DNA from: an uncultured beta proteobacterium
GTDB taxonomy: Bacteria; Pseudomonadota; Gammaproteobacteria; Burkholderiales; Nitrosomonadaceae
Assembly: GCA_900696615.1 (NCBI GenBank)
Contig: CAADGS010000052.1
Span: forward strand, 1 to 36,806
DNA length: 36,806 bases
Direction of reading: 5' to 3'
The position numbers and the translations under genes were made by a program. The notes below the pieces were generated by a model. The model had not been told where the DNA came from. It saw nothing but the letters and a program-made list of their open reading frames with translations, and did not search any database. Numbering within the stretch: the first letter of the stretch is position 1; the number at the start of each line of letters is the position of its first letter. This document shows positions 1 through 9,667 of this stretch, in pieces.

Positions 1-420
1 AGTTGGGTTGAAAAAACCGCCCGGACCGTCAAATTAAATCTGCTCCAATTTCATGGCGATGAAACGCCGGAATTTTGCGATCAATTTTCGCTGCCTTATA
101 TCAAAGCAATTAGAGTCAAACAAGACACGGATTTGTTACAATATGCAGAACGTTATAGTGCGGCCAAAGGATTATTGCTTGATACCTATGCAGAGAATTT
201 GCCGGGGGGAACAGGACATGTTTTCGATTGGCGTTTGATTCCACAACATTTGCCAGTACCGTTGATTCTATCGGGTGGCCTGAATCCTAATAATGTTGCG
301 CTGGCAATTAAGCAGATTAGGCCCTGGAGTGTCGATGTTTCAAGCGGTGTGGAAATTTCAAAAGGAATTAAAGATGAGAAAAAAATTTTTGCTTTCATGC
401 AAGGAGTTAAACAATCGTGA
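1..420 (+). CDS. trpF: Phosphoribosylanthranilate isomerase, C-terminal part (cut by window edge)
   Basis: TrpF isomerises N-(5-phosphoribosyl)anthranilate to the 1-deoxyribulose form in tryptophan synthesis. Frame 1 is open from the first base, so the start and the catalytic Cys near the N-terminus lie upstream; 139 residues remain of the usual ~205. Visible family signatures are LQFHGDE (fragment residues 15-21), LLLDTY with the probable catalytic Asp at fragment residue 61, the phosphate-binding GGTG at 69-72, SGGL, and the near-terminal DVSSGVE. The stop TGA overlaps the GTG start of trpB (GTGA), which implies translational coupling. It is the first visible member of a long biosynthetic operon. 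The family assignment is firm from these motifs; nothing suggests decay. Confidence 0.96.
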   Translation, partial: SWVEKTARTVKLNLLQFHGDETPEFCDQFSLPYIKAIRVKQDTDLLQYAERYSAAKGLLLDTYAENLPGGTGHVFDWRLIPQHLPVPLILSGGLNPNNVALAIKQIRPWSVDVSSGVEISKGIKDEKKIFAFMQGVKQS

Positions 421-1616
421 ATGCTTATGATCTTCCCAGCAAAGACGGTCATTTTGGACCATATGGCGGTATTTTTGTTGCGGAAACATTGATTTCAGCT
501 TTGGAAGATTTACGTAAGCAATATGAATTTTATCGTAGCGATCAAGATTTTCAAGCTGAGTTTGCTTATGAATTAAAGCACTACGTGGGGCGCCCTAGTC
601 CAATTTATCATGCCAAGCGTTGGTCGCAACATTTGGGTGGTGCGCAGATACTTCTAAAACGCGAAGACTTAAATCACACAGGTGCGCATAAAATAAACAA
701 TACGATTGGACAAGCGCTGCTGGCCAAGCGTATGGGCAAAAAACGCGTTATTGCGGAAACTGGTGCGGGTCAACATGGCGTAGCCAGTGCAACGGTAGCA
801 GCACGTTATGGCATGGAATGTGTAGTCTATATGGGGTCCGAGGATGTCAAGCGTCAAGCTACCAATGTTTACCGCATGAAGCTATTGGGTGCAACAGTCG
901 TACCAGTAGAATCTGGATCCCAAACATTGAAGGATGCGCTAAATGAAGCGATGCGAGACTGGGTTACCAATGTAGAGGATACATTTTATATCATCGGTAC
1001 GGTAGCGGGGCCACATCCTTATCCCATGATGGTAAGAGATTTTCAAGCGATTATCGGAAAAGAAGCCAAGGTTCAAATGCAAGCGGATTTTAATCAGCAA
1101 CCTGATGTGCTGATTGCTTGTGTAGGAGGGGGTTCTAATGCCATCGGATTATTTTATCCTTATATTGATGATACGAACGTCAGGCTGATTGGTGTGGAGG
1201 CTGCAGGAAAAGGGATTAATACCAACCAGCATGCAGCAACCTTATTAACGGGCAAACCTGGTGTATTACACGGAAATCGCACTTATTTGATTCAAGATGA
1301 ACACGGTCAGATTATTGAAACGCATTCCATTTCTGCCGGCTTGGATTACCCGGGGGTAGGACCGGAGCACGCATGGTTAAAGGATTGCGGGCGCGCTGAA
1401 TACGTGGCTGTCACAGACGATGAGGCGTTGCATGCGTTTCATGCGCTCTGCCGATACGAAGGTATTTTGCCAGCATTGGAGTCAAGCCATGCGTTGGCGT
1501 ACGCAGCCAAACTTGCACCGACATTGGCGAAAGATAAATTACTGCTGGTTAATTTATCCGGTAGGGGTGATAAAGATATGTCAACTGTTGCGCAAATGTC
1601 CGGTTTAACTCTGTAA
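417..1616 (+). CDS. trpB: Tryptophan synthase beta subunit
   Basis: TrpB is the PLP enzyme that condenses indole, channelled from TrpA, with serine to give tryptophan. It is 399 residues long, normal for the family. The PLP Schiff-base lysine is Lys92 in GAHKIN, and Glu114 in AETGAG is the catalytic acid; both sit 5 residues later than in the Salmonella enzyme. The cofactor phosphate loop GGGSNA is near residue 233. The start is GTG at 417, overlapping the trpF stop; no ATG gives a complete N-terminus, and the encoded opening ([15 protein letters not shown]) is typical. TrpB forms the alpha2-beta2 complex with the TrpA encoded 51 bases downstream. Confidence 0.98.
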   Translation: MNAYDLPSKDGHFGPYGGIFVAETLISALEDLRKQYEFYRSDQDFQAEFAYELKHYVGRPSPIYHAKRWSQHLGGAQILLKREDLNHTGAHKINNTIGQALLAKRMGKKRVIAETGAGQHGVASATVAARYGMECVVYMGSEDVKRQATNVYRMKLLGATVVPVESGSQTLKDALNEAMRDWVTNVEDTFYIIGTVAGPHPYPMMVRDFQAIIGKEAKVQMQADFNQQPDVLIACVGGGSNAIGLFYPYIDDTNVRLIGVEAAGKGINTNQHAATLLTGKPGVLHGNRTYLIQDEHGQIIETHSISAGLDYPGVGPEHAWLKDCGRAEYVAVTDDEALHAFHALCRYEGILPALESSHALAYAAKLAPTLAKDKLLLVNLSGRGDKDMSTVAQMSGLTL

Positions 1617-1667
1617 CAAATATTATCCATATAGTGATAGTTTTTTGAAAAAATTGAGAGCGGATTG

Positions 1668-2552
1668 ATGGAATTTAACTTTGATAGTATTAAAAATTTT
1701 TTTAGTGGACAAAGCAGCACTCAAAATGCGCGTCGCATTGCAAGCACATTCAGTTCGTTGAAAGCTCAAAATCGTAAGGCTCTCATTCCATTTATTACAG
1801 CAGGTGATCCTACTCCGCAGATTACTGTTCAATTGATGCATCAACTGGTTCGCTCTGGTGCAGACATCATAGAACTCGGTATACCTTTTTCCGATCCGAT
1901 GGCAGATGGACCAACGATACAAAGGTCATCCGAGCGTGCTTTGAAACATCACGTGAGTGTAAAAGATGTATTGGCAATGGTAGCCGAGTTTCGCACAGTT
2001 GATAAAAAAACACCGATTGTGCTAATGGGTTACGCCAATCCGATCGAGGCGATGGGTTATGAGTCATTTGCTAGCCAGGCTAGAGCTTGCGGTGTAGATG
2101 GTATTTTGATTGTCGATTATCCGCCTGAAGAGTGTGAAAAATGGGTACAGTGTCTTGATGCGTATCAAATAGATGCGATTTTTTTATTATCACCGACAAC
2201 TCCTGCGAATCGGATTGAACAAGTAGCAAAAATGGCTAAGGGCTATGTATATTATGTTTCTTTGAAAGGTGTAACGGGAGCATCTCATCTTGATCTGAAT
2301 AATGTCGGTGAGATGTTGAAACAGCTGCGTGATCATATTTCGTTGCCTATTGGTGTTGGATTCGGTATTCGTGATGGCGAAACTGCCAGAGCCGTGGCAA
2401 GCTTAGCGGATGCAGTGGTAGTGGGAAGCAGAATCATTGAAGAAATTGAACGGTCTTCTGACAATGATTTGCTGGACAATGTCGCAAACTTTTCAACTGG
2501 ATTGCGCAATGCCATTGACGGAAATGTTAGTAATATTCAACCTAAAACCTAG
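1668..2552 (+). CDS. trpA: Tryptophan synthase alpha subunit with a 20-residue N-terminal extension
   Basis: TrpA cleaves indole-3-glycerol phosphate to indole and glyceraldehyde 3-phosphate. Catalytic residues are Glu69 (IIELGIPFSD) and Asp80 (MADGP), matching Glu49 and Asp60 of the enterobacterial enzyme with an offset of exactly 20. The protein is 294 residues against the usual ~268: an extra N-terminal stretch with a Phe/Ser/Asn-rich composition precedes the canonical opening RIASTFSSLKA. I chose ATG 1668, preceded by GAGAG about 8 bases upstream; an in-frame TTG lies directly before it at 1665. No in-frame ATG, GTG or TTG sits closer to the canonical N-terminus, so the extension appears to be translated. 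Whether it contacts TrpB is unknown. Confidence 0.96.
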   Translation: MEFNFDSIKNFFSGQSSTQNARRIASTFSSLKAQNRKALIPFITAGDPTPQITVQLMHQLVRSGADIIELGIPFSDPMADGPTIQRSSERALKHHVSVKDVLAMVAEFRTVDKKTPIVLMGYANPIEAMGYESFASQARACGVDGILIVDYPPEECEKWVQCLDAYQIDAIFLLSPTTPANRIEQVAKMAKGYVYYVSLKGVTGASHLDLNNVGEMLKQLRDHISLPIGVGFGIRDGETARAVASLADAVVVGSRIIEEIERSSDNDLLDNVANFSTGLRNAIDGNVSNIQPKT

Positions 2553-2564
2553 GAAACAATACTC

Positions 2565-3434
2565 ATGAGTTGGTTCCAGAACATCATTCCACCAAAAATA
2601 AAAAGAAAAGAAGCCGGTGAGAAAAAAATAGTACCGGAAGGTTTGTGGAGTAAGTGTAGTACTTGTGAGGCTGTTTTATACTACACAGATTTGGCTAAGA
2701 ATCTTAATGTCTGTCCCAAATGCGATTACCATAACCGCATTTCTGCAAGAAATCGCCTTGATCAATTACTTGATCCGGAAGGCCGCTATGAAATTGGGGC
2801 AGAAGTGGTTGCAACTGATGCGTTGAAATTCAAAGATAGCAAGCGTTATACGGATCGTTTAGCGCAAGCAAAAGAAAGCACTGATGAGAATGATTCCTTG
2901 GTGGTTATGCAAGGAACCATTAAGACTTTACCTGTCGTCGTGGCGGTATTTGAATTCGGCTTTATGGGTGGATCAATGGGATCCGCTGTGGGCGAGCGTT
3001 TTGTTCGCGGCGTCAAAATCTGCATTGATCAACACTTACCGTTTATTTGTTTTAGCGCCAGCGGTGGAGCTCGTATGCAAGAGGGCTTATTTTCATTAAT
3101 GCAAATGGCTAAAACAACGGCTGCTTTGACACGATTAAGTCATAATAAATTGCCATTTATATCGGTACTGACTGACCCTACCATGGGTGGCGTCTCCGCA
3201 AGTTTTGCCTTTATTGGTGATATTGTTATTGCCGAACCGGGTGCGCTAATCGGTTTTGCCGGTCCTCGTGTGATCGAACAGACAGTACGACAAACACTAC
3301 CTGAGGGTTTTCAACGAGCGGAATTCCTGTTGCATCATGGTGCAATTGATATGATTGTAGATCGCAGACAAATGCGCGACAAAATCGTCAATCTTTGTAC
3401 GGAGTTAATGCGTTTACCTGCTCCGATATTATAG
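2565..3434 (+). CDS. accD: Acetyl-CoA carboxylase carboxyltransferase subunit beta
   Basis: AccD, with AccA, transfers the carboxyl group from carboxybiotin to acetyl-CoA to make malonyl-CoA for fatty acid synthesis. The 289-residue protein has the N-terminal four-cysteine zinc ribbon (Cys31, Cys34, Cys50, Cys53) followed by the crotonase-like carboxyltransferase core with [11 protein letters not shown] and the [11 protein letters not shown] segment. The gene follows trpA by 12 bases (ATG at 2565). The trpA-accD-folC order is common in Beta- and Gammaproteobacteria, and transcription presumably continues through from trp. No odd features. Confidence 0.98.
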   Translation: MSWFQNIIPPKIKRKEAGEKKIVPEGLWSKCSTCEAVLYYTDLAKNLNVCPKCDYHNRISARNRLDQLLDPEGRYEIGAEVVATDALKFKDSKRYTDRLAQAKESTDENDSLVVMQGTIKTLPVVVAVFEFGFMGGSMGSAVGERFVRGVKICIDQHLPFICFSASGGARMQEGLFSLMQMAKTTAALTRLSHNKLPFISVLTDPTMGGVSASFAFIGDIVIAEPGALIGFAGPRVIEQTVRQTLPEGFQRAEFLLHHGAIDMIVDRRQMRDKIVNLCTELMRLPAPIL

Positions 3435-3493
3435 TTGCAGGACTCGTTCTATAAGTTACTGCCATTTATTAATGCATTATTAAGTCATATTAA

Positions 3494-4789
3494 ATGGAAG
3501 TTTCAAATACAAAGCTGAACACACTCGATAATTGGCTGGATTATCTCGAGGCGATTCACCCTAAAGCCATTGAAATGGGATTGGAACGAGTCAATGAAGT
3601 AAGATTGGCGCTTGGACTAGTCCCCGATTTTCCGATCATCATGGTGGGCGGTACTAATGGCAAGGGTTCGGTTTGCGCTATGCTTGAAGCCATTCTACAT
3701 CGGGCAGGCTATAAGGTGGGGTGTTATACATCTCCGCATTTATTGCGCTATAACGAACGCATTCGTATTGCCAAGAAAGAAATCGAAGATGATAAGCTTT
3801 GTCATGCCTTTGAACAAATTGATGTGGCAAGAAAATATTGTCATACTTCTTTGACTTTTTTTGAATTCGGTACTTTGGCAGCTGTACAACTATTCGTTCA
3901 AGAAGGCATTGATGTTGCGATTCTTGAAGTGGGTCTCGGTGGACGTCTCGACGCTGTAAATGTTTTCGATGCTGATTGTGCAATTCTCACCAGTGTAGAT
4001 CTAGATCACATTGAATATCTCGGGAATACGCGCGAAAAAATAGGTTCTGAGAAAGTTGCAATTTTTAGAAAAGATAAGCCGGCTATTTGTGCAGAAATTG
4101 GCCTGCCTGAATCTGTTAAGCAACATGTAGCAAACATAGGAGCAGATTTTTATCAACTGACAAAAGAATTCGGGTTTTTACTAAAGAATGCGCAATGGGA
4201 TTTTTGGGGACCCAAAGGGTGGAAGTTTTCTCTACCTTATCCGGCATTGCGAGGCGATAAGCAGCTACATAATGCAAGCGCTTGTCTGGCGGCTTTGGAC
4301 ACACTTAGTGAGTTAATACCTGTAAGCATGAATGAAGTGCGCCAGGGTCTGGTTGAAGTTGTGTTGCCAGGTAGATTTCAAGTCATTTCAACGCAACCGA
4401 TGATAATCTTGGATGTGGCGCATAATCCAGGCGCTGCTGCCGTTTTATCCAGAAATTTGGCAGAAGCGAAATCGGACGGACGTACTTTTGCAGTTTTTGC
4501 GATACTTCAAGATAAAGATATCGCTGGCGTCATTCAGGAATTGAAAAATGACATTGATTGTTGGTTGGTATCGACAATACACTCTTCGCGCGCTGCAACG
4601 GCAGATCAAGTCGTTAACGAAATTCAAAAAGCAGGTATTGCAAACAATGAACAACGCGTTAACAAATTTTCTGATTCTGTAGCGGCCTTTGTTTTTGCCT
4701 GTGAACACGCTAGTAAAAATGATAGAATTTGCGTGTTTGGATCTTTTTATACAGTGAGTGACGTGTTGCGGTATATAAACTCAATATGA
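3494..4789 (+). CDS. folC: Bifunctional dihydrofolate synthase / folylpolyglutamate synthase
   Basis: FolC ligates glutamate to dihydropteroate and then adds further glutamates to reduced folates, using ATP. The 431-residue length fits. The Mur-ligase-type P-loop GTNGKGS is at residues 53-59, followed by CYTSPHL, the LEVGLGGRLDAVN segment that binds Mg and ATP, and DHIEYLG. The C-terminal domain has DVAHNPGA. The gene starts with ATG 3494 after a 59-base AT-rich gap from accD with no clear Shine-Dalgarno sequence. It lies between accD and the SPOR-domain gene, the usual position in this operon type. Confidence 0.97.
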   Translation: MEVSNTKLNTLDNWLDYLEAIHPKAIEMGLERVNEVRLALGLVPDFPIIMVGGTNGKGSVCAMLEAILHRAGYKVGCYTSPHLLRYNERIRIAKKEIEDDKLCHAFEQIDVARKYCHTSLTFFEFGTLAAVQLFVQEGIDVAILEVGLGGRLDAVNVFDADCAILTSVDLDHIEYLGNTREKIGSEKVAIFRKDKPAICAEIGLPESVKQHVANIGADFYQLTKEFGFLLKNAQWDFWGPKGWKFSLPYPALRGDKQLHNASACLAALDTLSELIPVSMNEVRQGLVEVVLPGRFQVISTQPMIILDVAHNPGAAAVLSRNLAEAKSDGRTFAVFAILQDKDIAGVIQELKNDIDCWLVSTIHSSRAATADQVVNEIQKAGIANNEQRVNKFSDSVAAFVFACEHASKNDRICVFGSFYTVSDVLRYINSI

Positions 4790-4813
4790 GCAAAAAATGA
4801 TCGGATACTTCAA

Positions 4814-5515
4814 ATGAATAAGAATGTCAGTGAAGAAGAACTATTATTAAGAAAACGTGCTAGAAGGCGACTGGTAGGAGCGATTGTGTTAGTCGTTTTC
4901 TCTGTAATTGTTTTGCCAATTATTTTTGATGAACCCAAGTCTGATAATGAGCAGCATGAAATTGCAATTAACTTACCTGCGTCAGATAAAAATAGCCGAG
5001 CAGAAATTGCAATGATTCCACCCAAACAAGAATTTTCTGAGCAGAATGCAGTCGACGATGGATATCCACTTTCCGGTTGGCAAGAAGAATCCAAGAATAA
5101 CCCCCCCGATGAGTTGGAAGCGATGGAGGAATTCAGTGAACGGAAGCGTACTCCGATTCCTGGTATTAAACCGAAAATTGAAAGTAAACCTGCTTCCGAA
5201 GCAAGAAATATTGCTGCAACAACCGTCATCAATTCGGCAGAAAGTAAGAATATTCCCGATAGTAAACCTGCAGCGACAGAAATATCAAAAGAATTTGTAG
5301 TGCAACTGGGTGCTTTTTCCGACCAAGGAAAAGCCAAGCAACAGGTCGAGAATTTAATATTCAATGGGTTCAAAGCCTATACTGAAACCCTTAAAACGGG
5401 AAATGGCGAGGTAACACGAGTAAGAATTGGATCGTTTCCAACTCGAGCTGCTGCAGAACACGAAATTAAGAAGTTGAAAAAGGCTGGTTTTGATGGCGTA
5501 GTGACAATCAAATAA
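4814..5515 (+). CDS. DedD-like inner-membrane protein with C-terminal SPOR domain
   Basis: This is a probable bitopic inner-membrane protein of the divisome-associated SPOR class (DedD position, between folC and cvpA). Residues 1-19 are charged and cytoplasmic (RKRARRR), residues 20-38 form one membrane span, residues about 40-155 are a hydrophilic, probably disordered periplasmic linker, and residues about 160-233 are a SPOR domain (FVVQLGAFSDQGKAKQ and TRVRIGSFPTRAAAE motifs). SPOR domains bind glycan strands lacking stem peptides at the septum. A run of seven C residues near 5101 lies in the linker; losing one base would shift to a frame that stays open only to about 5300, removing the SPOR domain. 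The role is inferred from domain layout and neighbours. Confidence 0.88.
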   Translation: MNKNVSEEELLLRKRARRRLVGAIVLVVFSVIVLPIIFDEPKSDNEQHEIAINLPASDKNSRAEIAMIPPKQEFSEQNAVDDGYPLSGWQEESKNNPPDELEAMEEFSERKRTPIPGIKPKIESKPASEARNIAATTVINSAESKNIPDSKPAATEISKEFVVQLGAFSDQGKAKQQVENLIFNGFKAYTETLKTGNGEVTRVRIGSFPTRAAAEHEIKKLKKAGFDGVVTIK

Positions 5516-5594
5516 ATTTTCTATTGATAATCATAATGTTTTGTTTTAATTGTAAAGATATATCTAAATCTTTAAACCTATCTCAATTTTATTA

Positions 5595-6110
5595 ATGACC
5601 GTTTTTGATTATATTGTTGCCGCAATTTTTCTAGTTTCAATTTCCTTAAGTATCATGAGAGGGTTTGTTCGGGAGACATTATCCATAGCGGGTTGGATAG
5701 TGGCATTTATTATAGCCGGTGCTTATACCTCATATTTTGAACAGTTTCTTCCGGCTGAAATAACCGGTGAAACCTTAAGATTTTCAATTGCTTTCGTTTT
5801 AACATTTCTTTTAATATTGTTGATGACCGCATTATTAACCATGCTTTTGTCGGCACTTATTAAAGGTGTTGGATTAGGATTTATCGATCGTCTTTTGGGT
5901 TCTGTATTCGGTTTTTTAAGAGCATTAATTATTGTAACGTTGATGGTTTTATTAGCAGGCTTGACGGCCATTCCAAAACAGAGTTTTTGGCAACAAGCTG
6001 CATTGAGTCAGCCTATGGAAGCTGTGGCGATGCAAGTGCTGCCATGGTTGCCTGACGATTTATCAAAGCATATAAATTATGATAGAAAAGAAAGCTCTCA
6101 ATTTCAATGA
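5595..6110 (+). CDS. cvpA: CvpA family membrane protein
   Basis: The 171-residue protein has about four hydrophobic membrane segments (roughly residues 4-18, 28-44, 60-88 and 100-122) and the characteristic opening FDYIVAAIFLVSISLSIMRG. CvpA was named for its requirement in colicin V production in E. coli; in several Proteobacteria it is linked to envelope stress resistance, and its molecular activity remains unsettled. The ATG at 5595 lacks a recognisable Shine-Dalgarno sequence: the 79 bases after the SPOR gene are very AT-rich. It sits directly before purF, the conserved pairing. Confidence 0.92.
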   Translation: MTVFDYIVAAIFLVSISLSIMRGFVRETLSIAGWIVAFIIAGAYTSYFEQFLPAEITGETLRFSIAFVLTFLLILLMTALLTMLLSALIKGVGLGFIDRLLGSVFGFLRALIIVTLMVLLAGLTAIPKQSFWQQAALSQPMEAVAMQVLPWLPDDLSKHINYDRKESSQFQ

Positions 6111-6202
6111 CTTTTAATGTTCTTTACGATAAGGTGTAAAATGGCTTTTATTTCAAGTTGGTATTTAATAAACTGATAGAAGCAAAATTTCGGAGTATTT
6201 CT

Positions 6203-7723
6203 ATGTGTGGGATTCTCGGTATCGTTGCACAATCACCGGTCAATCAATTACTTTATGATGGTTTATTGATGTTGCAGCATCGCGGACAGGATGCGAGCGG
6301 TATTGTGACCGCACAGGGCAATACTTTTCACATGCATAAAGGGTGTGGTTTGGTGCGCGATGTATTTCGAACCAGAAACATGCGCGCACTAAATGGCAAT
6401 ATGGGGATCGGTCATGTTCGTTACCCTACGGCCGGCTCTGCAAGTTCTTCTGCTGAAGCGCAGCCTTTTTATGTTAATTCTCCATTTGGTATTGTGTTGG
6501 GTCATAATGGCAATTTGACCAATACGGGACAATTGACCGAAGAGTTGTTTAAAGCAGATTTACGGCATGTCAATACTAATTCTGACTCTGAAGTCTTACT
6601 GAATGTACTTGCTCACGAATTGCAAGCCGCTTCCCGAAATTATCAGCTGGATCCTGAAACAATTTTTGCTGCCGTATCCGGCGTACATAGGCGTTGCAGG
6701 GGTGCTTATGCGGTAGTAGCGATGATTGCTGGTTATGGTTTGCTTGCTTTTCGTGATCCACATGGAATAAGACCATTAGTATTTGGCGTTAATCAAAATG
6801 ATCTAGGTGATGAATATTTAATTGCTTCAGAAAGCGTTTCACTTGACTCACTTGGTTTCAAATTGATACGCGATGTAGCTCCTGGCGAAGCAATTTTTAT
6901 TGATGAAGGCGGTAATTTCTATAACAAACAATGTGCAATAAAGCACTCTCTCAATCCTTGTATTTTTGAGTACGTTTACTTAGCTAGACCTGATTCAGTA
7001 ATTGATGGTATTTCTGTTTATGAGGCTAGACTCAACATGGGTGAATATCTGGCTGAAAAGATTGCCAGATCAATGCATCATCTTGATATTGATGTCGTTT
7101 TTCCAATACCCGATTCGAGCCGGCCCAGTGCTTTGCAACTTGCCAATCGATTGGGAGTGAATTTTCGTGAAGGGTTTGTCAAGAATCGATACGTTGGCCG
7201 TACTTTTATCATGCCTGGCCAGCAACAACGACGGAAATCGGTGAGACAAAAATTAAATGCCATGAGCGTAGAATTTCGCGGCAAGAATGTATTACTGGTT
7301 GATGATTCCATCGTACGAGGCACGACAAGCCGGGAAATCGTTCAAATGGCGCGCGAGGCAGGTGCTAACAAGATATTTTTTGCTTCCGCCGCTCCACCGA
7401 TCAGATATCCAAATGTTTATGGCATTGATATGCCAACACGGCAAGAATTAATTGCCACAGATCGCAGTACTGAAGAAATTTGTAGAGAAATTGATGCCGA
7501 TTATCTTATTTTTCAAGATTTGGATGCGCTCAATGAGGCTGTTTCCAAAATATCACCCACAGTAAAAAAATTTGAAACTTCTTGCTTTGATGGAAATTAT
7601 ATTACCGGTGATGTTACATCCGAATACCTCCGAAACATTGAATTACAACGCAATTCGAATTCTTCCTTATTGCGCTCACGATCTACTACTCAGCTTGATT
7701 TAAGTTTAGTTGTTTCTGATTAA
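6203..7723 (+). CDS. purF: Amidophosphoribosyltransferase
   Basis: PurF makes 5-phosphoribosylamine from PRPP and glutamine, the first committed step of purine synthesis. At 506 residues it is the E. coli type, without the propeptide or cysteine ligands of the iron-sulfur (Bacillus) type. The start is ATG 6203, preceded by GGAG at 6192-6195; it gives MCGILGIV, so that Cys2 becomes the N-terminal nucleophile once Met is removed. An upstream in-frame start at 6158 would bury that Cys and is rejected. The Ntn glutaminase domain ([19 protein letters not shown]) is followed by the phosphoribosyltransferase domain, with the PRPP motif [13 protein letters not shown] near residues 362-374. The cvpA-purF-metZ order is conserved in many Proteobacteria. 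Confidence 0.98.
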   Translation: MCGILGIVAQSPVNQLLYDGLLMLQHRGQDASGIVTAQGNTFHMHKGCGLVRDVFRTRNMRALNGNMGIGHVRYPTAGSASSSAEAQPFYVNSPFGIVLGHNGNLTNTGQLTEELFKADLRHVNTNSDSEVLLNVLAHELQAASRNYQLDPETIFAAVSGVHRRCRGAYAVVAMIAGYGLLAFRDPHGIRPLVFGVNQNDLGDEYLIASESVSLDSLGFKLIRDVAPGEAIFIDEGGNFYNKQCAIKHSLNPCIFEYVYLARPDSVIDGISVYEARLNMGEYLAEKIARSMHHLDIDVVFPIPDSSRPSALQLANRLGVNFREGFVKNRYVGRTFIMPGQQQRRKSVRQKLNAMSVEFRGKNVLLVDDSIVRGTTSREIVQMAREAGANKIFFASAAPPIRYPNVYGIDMPTRQELIATDRSTEEICREIDADYLIFQDLDALNEAVSKISPTVKKFETSCFDGNYITGDVTSEYLRNIELQRNSNSSLLRSRSTTQLDLSLVVSD

Positions 7724-7847
7724 CTCATTTTTCAACGCATACGATAATTATTACTTTTGATCGTGACAATCGTTCGATTATCTTGAAGAAGTTATAAGAA
7801 TATTTACCTGCTAAGGGTTTTAGCGTTTATGGAGGACCTTATTGAAT

Positions 7848-9023
7848 ATGTCAGATGATTTGCAGCCAGAAACTCTCGCAATTCGTACAGGTATACATCG
7901 CAGCCAATTTAATGAGCATTCTGAAGCAATGTATCTGACATCTAGTTTTGTTTTTGATAGTGCCGCGCAAGCAGCGGCACGTTTTATAGGAAATGAATCA
8001 GGTAACATATATTCCAGATTTACCAATCCCACGGTGTCAGCATTTGAAGAACGGCTTGCCAAACTTGAAGGTGCCGAAGCATGCGTAGCGACTTCATCGG
8101 GTATGTCAGCAATACTTGCATGTATCATGGGGTTATTGTCCGCTGGAGATCATATTGTCGCTTCGCGCAGTATATTCGGTGCAACAGTCAATTTATTTAA
8201 TAATATATTAAGTAAATTCAATATCGAAACAACATTTGTATCTGCAACTGATATTGAATCCTGGGAAACTGCAATAAAAGCGAATACTAAGCTTTTTTTC
8301 TTGGAAACGCCATCAAATCCGCTAACCGAACTATCTGATATTACTCAATTATCGCAACTTTCAAAAAAAGCCAAGATATGGTTAGTTGTTGATAATTGCT
8401 TCTGCACACCGATTCTACAAAAACCGCTTGAGTTAGGTGCCGATATTGTTATTCATTCCGCAACCAAATACTTGGATGGTCAAGGTAGGGTATTAGGAGG
8501 GGCCGTGTTAGGCAATCGGGATTTGTTAATGGATGGAGGCATATATGGATTTTTACGAACAGCCGGGCCGACGCTGAGTGCATTTAACGCCTGGATTATT
8601 CTGAAGGGTCTTGAAACACTTAAAATTCGTATGGACGCCCACTCCGAGCACGCGCTACAACTTGCGAAATGGTTAGAGTCACAGTCTAATGTAACGCGAG
8701 TTTTTTATCCTGGATTGCCTTCACATCCTCAGTATGAACTGGCAAAACGCCAGCAAAAATCCGGAGGCGGAATTGTTACTTTCGAAGTTCGGGGTGGTAG
8801 AAACGCGGCCTGGCGGGTTATTGACTCTGCTCGCTTGATTTCGATTACCGCTAATCTTGGTGACGTTAAGAGTACCTTAACGCATCCTGCCACAACGACG
8901 CATGCCCGTATCAGTCAAGAAGCCCGAGATGCGGCAGGAATATCTGATGGATTATTGCGCATTGCGGTGGGATTAGAAGCTGTTCAAGATCTTCAAAATG
9001 ATTTGGCACGCGGGTTATCTTAA
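7848..9023 (+). CDS. metZ: O-succinylhomoserine sulfhydrylase
   Basis: MetZ is a PLP enzyme of the Cys/Met metabolism family that converts O-succinylhomoserine and sulfide to homocysteine (direct sulfhydrylation). At about 391 residues the length fits. The PLP lysine lies in HSATKYLDGQG, with ATSSGMSAI and the ETPSNP motif upstream and GDVKSTLTHPATTTH near the end. Start choice is ambiguous: GGAGG at 7831-7835 is 6 bases before an in-frame TTG (7842) and 12 before ATG 7848, a difference of two residues. Position after purF, as in Pseudomonas, favours MetZ over MetB or MetY, but sequence alone does not prove the acyl-homoserine preference. Confidence 0.9.
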   Translation: MSDDLQPETLAIRTGIHRSQFNEHSEAMYLTSSFVFDSAAQAAARFIGNESGNIYSRFTNPTVSAFEERLAKLEGAEACVATSSGMSAILACIMGLLSAGDHIVASRSIFGATVNLFNNILSKFNIETTFVSATDIESWETAIKANTKLFFLETPSNPLTELSDITQLSQLSKKAKIWLVVDNCFCTPILQKPLELGADIVIHSATKYLDGQGRVLGGAVLGNRDLLMDGGIYGFLRTAGPTLSAFNAWIILKGLETLKIRMDAHSEHALQLAKWLESQSNVTRVFYPGLPSHPQYELAKRQQKSGGGIVTFEVRGGRNAAWRVIDSARLISITANLGDVKSTLTHPATTTHARISQEARDAAGISDGLLRIAVGLEAVQDLQNDLARGLS

Positions 9024-9154
9024 GGCAACTACTGATTTCTTAAGAAGTTCGAAACCATATTTGCTCAAGATTGCTTTTACTCCATAAATAGTGCCAAATA
9101 GATTTATTTCGATGTTGCGGTATTTTTTCACGAAATTCCGGTTTGGAAAAATTA

Positions 9155-9646
9155 TTAGATAACTTCGGCTTTTTCGATCACGACATCTTCTAGAGGAACA
9201 TTTTGATGTCCGGCACAATCACCGGTTTTGACTTTCTTTATTTTATCGACCACATCCTGCCCTTCTACTACCTTACCGAACACACAGTAACCATAGCCTT
9301 GCGGTGATGAAGATTTATAATTGAGAAATCCATTGTTGGTTACATTGATGAAAAATTGTGCCGTGGCCGAATGAACATCGGCAGTTCTAGCCATAGCAAT
9401 GGTATAAGCTTCATTTTTCAGGCCATTTGCAGCTTCGTTCTGAATAGGCGAGAGAGTTTCTTTTTGCTTCATTCCAGGTTCAAATCCACCGCCCTGAATC
9501 ATGAAATCGTCGATAACACGATGAAACAACGTATTATCATAAAAACCGCTGGTTACGTAGTTAAGAAAATTTTGCACAGTTTCCGGTGCTTTTTCGCTAT
9601 CGAGTTCAAGTGTAATCGTACCAAAATTGGTTTGTAATTTAACCAT
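9155..9646 (-). CDS. ppiB: Peptidyl-prolyl cis-trans isomerase, cytoplasmic cyclophilin
   Basis: A cyclophilin that isomerises Xaa-Pro bonds. The 163-residue protein has no signal peptide. It has the family core [18 protein letters not shown] with the catalytic Arg of FHRV, plus [19 protein letters not shown] and [14 protein letters not shown]. It is a short bacterial (PpiB-type) cyclophilin. It is downstream of, and in the same direction as, an exported paralogue that starts at 10255 and ends 21 bases before this start; the two share long identical stretches, so a tandem duplication followed by gain or loss of a signal peptide is likely. Convergent with metZ. Confidence 0.96.
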   Translation of the reverse strand: MVKLQTNFGTITLELDSEKAPETVQNFLNYVTSGFYDNTLFHRVIDDFMIQGGGFEPGMKQKETLSPIQNEAANGLKNEAYTIAMARTADVHSATAQFFINVTNNGFLNYKSSSPQGYGYCVFGKVVEGQDVVDKIKKVKTGDCAGHQNVPLEDVVIEKAEVI

Positions 9647-9667
9647 ATAAGTCCTTTTTTTAATTTG

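Noticed and set aside
4810-5373. 187-codon minus-strand frame opposite the SPOR gene
   Set aside because: Antisense; Ser/Ala-rich artefact composition, no ribosome-binding site, and the plus-strand gene has a clear TM plus SPOR layout.
6158-6202. Upstream in-frame start for purF
   Set aside because: It would bury the Cys nucleophile; GGAG correctly placed before ATG 6203 decides the start.
9003-9019. TTGGCACG-N4-TTATC, near-match to a sigma-54 -24/-12 promoter
   Set aside because: It lies within the last codons of metZ, the -12 half lacks the GC of TTGC, and no plus-strand gene follows before the convergent ppiB.
9037-9046. TTCTTAAGAA palindrome after metZ
   Set aside because: No loop and no T run; too short to be a terminator.
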